In this document: positions 7,925 through 14,010 of the stretch, in pieces | Numbering within the stretch: the first letter of the stretch is position 1 | Layout: each line of letters opens with the position of its first letter | Assembly (NCBI GenBank): GCA_943704525.1 | Contig: CALSCQ010001659.1 | Span: forward strand, 1-14,010 | DNA from: Pigoraptor vietnamica | Lineage: Eukaryota > Opisthokonta > Filasterea | Reading direction: 5' to 3' | Length of the DNA: 14,010 nucleotides | Program-made: the position numbers and the translations under genes | The notes under the pieces: generated by a model | Told to the model about the DNA's origin: nothing | Database searches by the model: none | The model's input: only the letters and a program-made list of their open reading frames with translations

Positions 7925-10900
7925 ATGGACGACGGGGTCGCCGTCGCAAGCGGCGGGGAGGATACCGCGCAGCCGCAGGCACCGCCGGACTTTGATTCCT
8001 CTTCCCTTGCCGCCGCCGCGCAACTCGGGCGCTTTGGTGTGTGGTGTGCGGGTCACGTGGCGACGTCTGCGGTGCAGTGGGCGCAATGGGGAACGCAGAA
8101 GGTGCGCACGTGAGGGAGATGCGCGTGATGTCACTGTTCCCTGTTCGCTCTTATGCGAAGTATTTGGAAGAATGGACTCCTCGTGTGTGTGTGGGAGCCG
8201 ACAGCTTTTTCTGTGCTCCGCATGCGCCTAATCGTCGTTTTTGTTTCGCTCTTATGCGAAGTACTTGGAAGAATGGACTCCCCGTGTGTGTGTGGGAGCC
8301 GACATCTTTTTCTGTGCTCCGCATGCGCTTAATCGCCGTTCTCTGTTTTGCCCTTATGCGAAGTATTTGGAAGACTGGACAGTGAAAAAAGATCCGATAT
8401 GCTCTCTGTGTTCAGCCACTTCCACCCCAAATCGTGTTTCGGGCGTTCGTACCTCTCTTGCGTATATATGATCCGGCGTTATACGTGCTCAGCCACTTCC
8501 ACCCCAAATCGTGTGTCAGGGGTTTGCCTTTGGGCGTACGGCCGTGGAGGCCTCCGGTCGCTTTGCGGAGACGGCCATTCTCTCTGTCGCTGCGGCGGCC
8601 GCGGCGGCAGAGTCCCCGGACGGGTAAGTGCGAACACGCTTTGAAAGTCTAACGTAGTTGAGAGAAAATGGGCCAGCGGCGAAAGGTGAAGCACGGGGCA
8701 AGTGTGTGTTTGTGCACGCACGTGACTCGTCCGTCACTCGACTCCAGGGACGATGGCGCGGAACTCTCAGCGGCGCCCACTTCAACCGAGTCGACCGCGG
8801 CGGAAGGCGGCGATGTGGATCCCGCCGCACCGGGCTTTGCCGCGATGTTTCGCGAGGCCGTTCCTCACATGCTTGTCGGTCTCGAGTACGGGCGTGAGGC
8901 GGTCGTGCGCACGCTCCACGCAACGGAACGGCTCGCTGAGAAGGGGATTCGCTTCGCAGACAGCGCCATCTCGAGCTCCCTCTCGGCAACGGACGGCGCA
9001 ATTGCGCGTGCGGCGGGGTCGCAGGCGCTGTCGGACGCGCTGCGTGGCATGCGCGTGAGCCTCCCGAGAGAGACGCTAGGTGCGCTGGCGACCGTGTCGG
9101 CGGTGGTGCGCGAATTTGCGGGCGCAGGGCACGATGATGTTACGGTGGGGCCTATCGACTCGGCCGTTGGGGTCGTCGCTGTGGCTGCGGTGCAGGCGGC
9201 TACACGGTGCGTGCGCGATGAGAATGAGCTTTGTGCGGGAGTGTGCGCTGCGTCTAAGTTCATCCTCGTGTATTGTCTTGCGACGGGAACTTGTGCTACT
9301 GTTCCATCATTATCACTTACACACGCGCCCTCCTTTTTTCTTGACGTCTTTTGTCCCGTCAGGCCGTCGCTGGGTGCGTGGCTGCGATCCCGCGGCCCCT
9401 CCGTCGCCCACGCCTCCCCGGAGGAAGTCACGCGTCTTGTCCGTCTCATGCGCTTTGCCTCTGCGGCGTACGGCGCACACGCCATGACATTCATGGGTTA
9501 CCGCCTTCCGCCCCTCGGTGGGCGCCAGGCGGACTCCGCGCGCGGTCCTACTGCGGAGGGCGCGCAGGGCGAAGGGGAGGCCGTGAATGTGATTGAGATT
9601 GGGTCGTCGGAGCAGCTGCAGACGGCGCTTGTGGATGCCGCCGACGCGGACGCTGAGGAGCGCGTTGAACGCGAAGCGCACGCGATGTCTGCTCCCGAGG
9701 ACACGATGTCTGCTCCCGAGGACAGAGACAAGCCGGTTGTGCAGGCGGATCCGCCGCCGCATGTGCTTCACCACGGGGCCATTTCGCACCACGCGCGCGT
9801 GCCTGAGACAGACATTCGGTCGTCCGAATGGGGCGGTTCGCTTTTCCGCCCCGTGCACTACGTCGCTGTCGACCGCGCTCAGCAATCAGTCGTCGTCACG
9901 CTGCGAGGGACCATGTGCGCCGAGGACGTCCTCACCGACCTCGTGTGTCGCCCCGTCCCTTACATCTCGCGAAGAGGCATACAGGCCATCCAGGGCACGG
10001 CGTCGGAGGGTGCGGACGCGACCGTGGGCACGCCGGTGGGTCACGTGCACGAGGGGTTTCTTCGCGCGGCGCACCGAATGGACGCGCTGCTGCGACCCGC
10101 TGTGCTCGAACTCCTCGCCGAACATCCGGGGTACCGGGTGGTAGTGGTCGGCCACTCGCTCGGCGCTGGCGTCGCGTCGTTGCTCACGCTGCTGTGGGCC
10201 GACGGCGGCCTGCCTGCGTCCGCGGGTGTCACGTGCGCGGCGTTTGCGACCCCCTGCGTGGCGTCTGCGGAGTTGTCGCGCGCGCTGAAGGCGCGCGTGT
10301 GGTCGGTGGTCCTCGAGAACGACTTTGTCTGCCGGTCAGTATTTGCGTGGGCCTGTGCACATGCGCCCCTGCCCGTTCATTCTCGTTTGTGCGTGTAAGC
10401 TTTCATATTGCCCCATATTTGCTACGCAGTATGTGTTTCAACTGCCGACTCACATTGACGCACGCATGCACACGCACGGCAGCCTCTCCCTCGGGAGCTC
10501 TTGCGATCTCCGCCGCGCCGTGGCGTCCGTGATCGGCGAACCTGGCCTTGCGTGGCGCATTATTCGTGCGTCCGCACAACAGACCGTCGCTCGCATGCGT
10601 TCGACGTCGCAGTCAACGGGCGCTCCCGCGGCAACGAGTGCGGCTGCGGACGGCGTCGGTCTCAGGCCGGACGCGTCCCAGGGCGGGCCGACAGGCGAGC
10701 AGACGCACACGGACGCAACGCCCGAGTTCTTTGCGAGCGTTCGCAGCGCCCTCCGCGCGGACATGCAGCACGCGAAGCTGTTTCCGCCCGGCCGCGTCTT
10801 CTGGGTGCGTCGCATTCCCACTGAGCCCTCGGCGGACCCTGCCGACGCCGAGGCCGTGGCATCGCTGTTAAGGGCGGCGGGCGCGGACATTTCGCGCGCC

Positions 10901-11041
10901 GATCACGTGATTATGGAGACGGACTGCGCATCGTTTGACGAACTGCCGCTGAGCGGGCGCGTGTTGCTTGACCACATGCCCCTCGCATACGAGGAGGCGA
11001 TTGAGCGCTGTGCGGCGCCGTTCGCAGAGAGTGCGCGCTAG
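7925..11041 (+). CDS. class 3 lipase, sn1-specific diacylglycerol lipase-like, 5 exons
   Basis: Predicted serine lipase of the alpha/beta-hydrolase Lipase_3 family, closest by motif to diacylglycerol lipases, which release 2-monoacylglycerol and a fatty acid. Exons: 7925-8101, 8520-8623, 8748-9206, 9363-10334, 10483-11041; 2271 nt, 756 aa, ending in TAG. Residues 1 to about 250 are Ala/Gly-rich amphipathic helices without clear membrane segments, resembling the N-terminal region of fungal-type members rather than the four-helix membrane domain of animal enzymes. The catalytic half has HYVAVD, VTLRGT (428-430, oxyanion loop), HEGF, VVVGHSLGAG (Ser512), ENDFVCRLSLGS spanning the last junction (Asp567), the DAGL-like LFPPGR (670-675) and LLDHMPLAYEEAI (His735). 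A Ser/Ala-rich insert separates Asp from His. The ATG has G at -3 and +4; upstream ATGs lie in the probable 5' UTR. The exon 1-2 junction is the least supported because its acceptor has a poor pyrimidine tract. Substrate is inferred. Confidence 0.9.
8144..8381. repeat. tandem repeat, unit about 101 nt, 2.3 copies, in lipase intron 1
   Basis: Copies begin at about 8144, 8245 and 8347 (partial, to about 8380). The unit starts TTCGCTCTTATGCGAAG and continues through TTGGAAGAATGGACTCC, a GTGTGTGTGTGGGAGCCGAC segment and TTTTTCTGTGCTCCGCATGC. Copies 1 and 2 differ at only a few positions. The whole lies inside the 418-nt intron 8102-8519, so it lengthens the intron rather than the protein. Open frames across it are incidental. 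Confidence 0.93.
8412..8514. repeat. 26-nt direct repeat near the 3' end of lipase intron 1
   Basis: A 26-nt word beginning TCAGCCACTTCCACCCC occurs at 8412-8437 and 8489-8514, 77 nt apart. The second copy lies immediately before the acceptor TGTGTCAG at 8512-8519 and supplies its weak pyrimidine tract. The first copy is followed by TTCGGG, not CAGGG, so it lacks an equivalent acceptor. Confidence 0.93.
9684..9725 (+). repeat. 21-nt coding duplication in the lipase
   Basis: The 21-nt unit GATGTCTGCTCCCGAGGACA(C/G) occurs twice in tandem, giving MSAPEDT followed by MSAPEDR in an acidic, low-complexity loop before the catalytic domain. The frame is kept. It is probably a recent slippage duplication in a disordered linker. 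Confidence 0.95.
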
Positions 11042-11494
11042 GCTCTGTTGGCGTGAGTAAAGGCGGCCGTTCGTTTATGTTGCCCGTTGCCAGCACAGTA
11101 ACAGTCTGTAGTCCGGTCATAAGGGTCAGACGTATGCGAGTTCTGCTGTAGAAGTGCCTCGCACATACCCTTACGTTCAGCCCGAATTTCTGTTCTACCC
11201 TTTGAATAAACTGTCGGCTCGTGGTGCAGGCATCTCTATGCAGCGTTAAGCATGAGCTGGCAAGCGCACACATACTGCGTTTAATAACTCACACACATGC
11301 CAGAACCGAAACTCTCGGGCAGCAGAGAGAATCACGATCTGCTGAGACACGTGCCCTGGAAGGAGGGAGGCCGGGCTGGTGCATTTTCACTTTGCATTGG
11401 TTGCCGAGTGTGTCTGGACAGCTGCGTTACCAACACCTGCTTGTCAGACTCAACATGCACGCAGCACTGCTCTCGCAAAAACTAAACACGCTCG
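11042..11494. other. spacer between the lipase and LRR genes
   Basis: The first 170 nt should be lipase 3' UTR. The rest upstream of 11495 shows no convincing exon. It holds a small Cys-rich open frame (11297-11485) with no recognisable homology and no splice link to either neighbour. A CACGTG lies at 11348-11353. No tRNA-like box pair was found. Confidence 0.5.
11205..11210 (+). terminator. candidate polyadenylation signal AATAAA of the lipase gene
   Basis: A canonical AATAAA lies 164 nt after the lipase stop codon, followed by a GT-containing stretch (GTCGGCTCGTGGTG). Whether this organism uses AATAAA is not known from the window; the ATP synthase delta gene shows none, which lowers confidence. 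Confidence 0.4.
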
Positions 11495-11496
11495 AT

Positions 11497-11511
11497 GTGT
11501 GGGTCCCACAC
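11497..11511. promoter_or_regulatory. perfect 15-nt palindrome upstream of the LRR gene start
   Basis: GTGTGGG-T-CCCACAC, with 7-nt perfect arms, lies 22 nt before the preferred ATG at 11534. It could be a dimeric factor site or a 5' UTR hairpin. It would instead be coding if translation starts at the in-frame ATG at 11495. Confidence 0.4.
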
Positions 11512-11533
11512 GGACAATAGCAGCCGCTTCAGC

Positions 11534-11612
11534 ATGGCCGACGTGGAAGAGGGAGTGTACGAGCCGAGGTAATCTTATGGACACAACAAAGCAGCGACTC
11601 AACTGATCGCAC

Positions 11613-11683
<71 letters not shown>

Positions 11684-14010
11684 GCACGCACACACACGCA
11701 CAAGACATACACGAACACACCACCCGCACACATACAACCTCTCCATGGCTTGTCACTGTCCCTGTGTTTCAGACTTCCATGTGACCGTTTTCATCGCTGT
11801 TGCGTCACCAACAACGCCGGTGTGAAAGTGAGCCCTAATCTTATTGCGTGTGTGTGGTGTCTCGGCCTTGGCAGGTTTGCGGACAAGGGCGACTTTGAAG
11901 AAGTGCTTAAGGAGAGAGGCGCCAACATAACCACCATAAGGTCTGTTCGTGTGTACAACGAATGCTCCCTAATCTCTCACACGGGCTCCGCGGCGTTGAT
12001 GAATACGCGTCTGCAATTCGAGCTTATCCGACATCGCCCAATCTCTCTGCTTCATGATCATGCGCCAGTTTTAAGTTCAAATCCATTGGAAACGAGGGCG
12101 CGGCGCGACTGGCGAACGGCCTTTCCCACTGCCCGAACTTGCAAGCGCTCAAGTGAGTGTGCACTCTTCATCTCGGCAACTGTGTGCGACAGAGTGACGT
12201 GCGCAACCAGCGACTCACCCGCACGCTCCAGTGCGTGGAGCACCCTGCATGTCGCCAGCTGGTGTGCCGGCGGCAGAGTCAGCAAGCAACAGCCACTTAC
12301 TTTCGCGCCCACGCAGTCTCTGGTCGAATGCCATTGGGGACGAGGGAGCCGCGCGGCTGGCGGAGGGCCTGAAGTACTGCCCGAAACTAAGGGCGCTCGA
12401 GTGAGTGTGTGCGGATGCCGCTGTGGGCTGTCGTGAGCGAATGCCCTATCGAAGTACACGTGAGCGATGGGGCATTGAGATTGAGCGAAGCTGCTCCGTG
12501 TCTCTGCGCAGCCTCAAACATAACAACATTGGCGTCGAGGGTGCCGCGCGACTGGCGGAGGGACTGAAGGACTGCCGCAGCCTGCAAACGCTCATGTGGG
12601 TGTCTTGCGCTCTCGCTTGGCATCAGTGTGTGCGGCAGCGGATGTGGGGTTGGGCACGTGTGTGTGTGTGTGTATGTGGTGGTGGGGGGGGGGGGGAGAG
12701 AGAGAGAGAGAGAGAGATAGAGGGCTCTTGTGTCGTGCCCAGCCCGTCTCACGGTGGGCTGCCGCGTGTTTTCCGTAATGGCAATGGCAGTTTTTCCAAG
12801 AATGCGATCGGCAAGGAGGGAGCCGCGCGACTCGCGGAGGGCCTCAAGCACTGCACCGAATTGCAGACGCTCGTGTGAGTGGCGCGGCCGTGTGTGTGTG
12901 TGTGAGCGTGTATGGGACGCATACTCTTGTACCAACTGCTCTGCTTTGTAATGGGCGCAGTCTCAGCACGAACTCTATCGGCGCCAAGGGATTGCCGCGG
13001 CTTGTAGACGGCCTGAAGCACTGTCCCAGTCTTCTTGCGCTCGTGTGAGTATCGCAGGGCGTGCTGCTGCCATGTTCTCGTACGTGTCAGGGACTGCGAG
13101 TCGCTCACTATGTCCAATGCCGTTCTCGCACGTGCCAGCGCACAGGGAGCGCGAGTTTTTCACTAATTATCATTGGTTGCGTCGTGTGTTTGTGCAGACT
13201 GTGCGCCAATTCAATAGGCGACGAGGGTGCTTCACGACTGGCGGAGGGCCTGAAGCACTGCCCTAACCTGCTTCGATTGCAGTGAGTGCGGCGCAGTTTG
13301 CCTCTTCTTGCGCGTGCTGCAGAACATTTGTATGTGCGTGGAGCCTCTTTTAATGCTATCAATGCCTTGTAGTCTCAAGCGCAATAATATCGGCGCTGAG
13401 GGCGCGGCGCGACTGGCGGAGGGCCTCAGGGACTGTCCAAATTTGCAATCACTCGTGTGAGTTTCCCGCACAGTGCTTGTGGCCGTGTGCACGCGTCTTG
13501 CTGAGCCCGAATGCATGGCATGGGCTGATACCTCAATGTTGTGTGTGTGTTGTCGCTGAGAAGTCTCACTGACAAACGCGCGGCAGTCTGACGAAGAATG
13601 CGATTGGCGACGAGGGAACGGCGCGGTTGGCGGAGGGTCTGCAGTACTGCCCACATATGCAGTCGCTCGAGTGAGTATGCGTGTGTGTGCGTGTGTGAGT
13701 GAGTGAATGCGTATGTTGCGCACTCGGGGGTGTGCCGTGTATATATGTTAATGTGACGCGCGTTGTGCGCAAGGCTGGCGGTTGCAATTATCTGCGGAGC
13801 ATTTTCGTGTCACTGTCAATCTGAAGAACTTCCTCTTGCGCCGCAGACTGGACGACAATTCGATTGGCGCGGAGGGAGCAACGCGACTGGCGGAGGGCCT
13901 AAAGCACTGCTCAGAACTGCAAGTGCTAAAGTGAGTGTGAGACAATTGCCTTTATGCGAACAAATGAGTCTTTCCTTTTTTTCGTTATTCCTCTGAAGTG
14001 TAGGAGGGGG
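11534..14010 (+). CDS. leucine-rich repeat protein (RNH1/NLRC3-like repeats), partial, 11 exons visible
   Basis: Exons: 11534-11568, 11875-11940, then nine of exactly 84 nt: 12069-12152, 12317-12400, 12512-12595, 12791-12874, 12961-13044, 13198-13281, 13373-13456, 13587-13670, 13847-13930. All introns are phase 2, and nearly all donors after the repeat exons are GTGAGT. The first two exons encode about 34 residues (MADVEEGVYEPR, then FADKGDFEEVLKERG) of no recognised domain. Each 84-nt exon encodes one 28-residue repeat of the pattern L..N.IG.EGAARLAEGLK.CP.L..L, the ribonuclease-inhibitor type of LRR, which forms a protein-binding solenoid. The gene runs past the window, so any C-terminal domain is unseen. 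ATG 11534 has A at -3 and G at +4; an in-frame ATG at 11495 in poor context would add 13 residues, and a stop at 11483 bounds the frame. Function is unknown; no nucleotide-binding or kinase domain is visible. Confidence 0.86.
11616..11702. repeat. (AC)32 microsatellite in LRR gene intron 1
   Basis: A pure AC run (11616-11679, 32 units) followed by an imperfect CA/CG tail to 11702, inside the 306-nt intron 11569-11874. Here the transcript reads CA, opposite in sense to the GU-reading tracts of the PGAP1 introns. Confidence 0.97.
12069..13930 (+). repeat. array of nine 84-nt exons, one LRR per exon
   Basis: Nine exons of identical length and phase, separated by introns of 86 to 195 nt that do not resemble each other. 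The invariant core is IG.EGAARLAEGL followed by a CP-L pair; the intron always falls two bases into the codon after the final Leu of the unit. Repeat 5 (12961-13044) departs most: its core reads IGAKGLPRLVDGL. Repeat 1 (12069-12152) has FKFKSIG and LANGLSHC. Confidence 0.93.
12655..12716. repeat. compound GT / G-run / AG microsatellite in an LRR gene intron
   Basis: Within the 195-nt intron 12596-12790: a GT tract (from 12658), then GGTGGT, a run of 13 G (12684-12696) and (AG)10 (12697-12716). All sense-strand bases from 12684 to 12717 are purines. Confidence 0.93.

Noticed and set aside
8144-8381. Tandem repeats considered as a CRISPR array
   Set aside because: The whole 101-nt unit repeats with no variable spacers, and the setting is an intron of a eukaryotic gene.
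8865-9494. 209-codon minus-strand open frame opposite the lipase
   Set aside because: It is an antisense shadow of GC-rich coding sequence; it also crosses the lipase intron without splice signals on its own strand.
11297-11485. 62-codon Cys-rich open frame with a CIGCRVCLDSC stretch upstream of the LRR gene
   Set aside because: The ferredoxin-like spacing is incidental: no family match, no splice donor linking it to the LRR exons, and composition like the surrounding spacer.
11769-11834. Possible extra LRR-gene exon after a CTGTGTTTCAG acceptor
   Set aside because: Using it with its obvious donor before GTGAGC shifts the next exon into a frame that stops at once; exon 11534-11568 joins 11875-11940 directly in phase.
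12073-12082. GTTCAAATCC, resembling a tRNA B box
   Set aside because: It is coding sequence at the start of LRR exon 1 and has no A box or foldable cloverleaf around it.

Overview
This is nuclear DNA from a eukaryote. Four protein genes can be rebuilt only by splicing many short exons across GT-AG introns of about 60 to 530 nt. Donors are mostly GTGAGT or GTGCGT and acceptors often read TGCGCAG. Coding DNA is GC-rich, while introns and spacers carry long CA/GT and GA/CT microsatellites. The gene content (mitochondrial ATP synthase delta, the GPI inositol-deacylase PGAP1, a diacylglycerol-lipase-like enzyme and an LRR protein) fits a compact protist genome. A unicellular relative of animals, such as a choanoflagellate, is one guess; the sequence alone does not settle the taxon.

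Layout. 1-280: C-rich tract ending in CAG and a possible last exon of an upstream + strand gene (weak). 281-515: 3' spacer with a (GT)31 run. 516-5452, minus strand: a complete PGAP1-like gene in 16 exons (about 1009 aa), three of whose splice junctions are uncertain. 5453-5783: compact head-to-head promoter region with a cluster of palindromes. 5784-7149, plus: complete ATP synthase delta gene, 4 exons, 162 aa. 7150-7924: spacer with a GT-rich stretch, two palindromes and a TATA-like box. 7925-11041, plus: class 3 lipase similar to sn1-specific diacylglycerol lipases, 5 exons, 756 aa; its first intron holds a 101-nt tandem repeat. 11042-11533: spacer with AATAAA. 11534-14010, plus: 5' part of an LRR gene in which nine successive 84-nt exons each encode one 28-residue leucine-rich repeat, all joined in phase 2; it runs off the window.

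PGAP1 (GPI-anchor remodelling in the ER) and the lipase are both serine alpha/beta hydrolases acting on lipids, but they are separate genes on opposite strands with ATP synthase delta between them, so no operon-like cooperation is implied. I found no RNA gene, transposon, CRISPR array or prokaryotic feature. The main points of interest are the one-exon-per-repeat LRR gene, the palindrome cluster between PGAP1 and ATP synthase delta, and the repeats inside introns.
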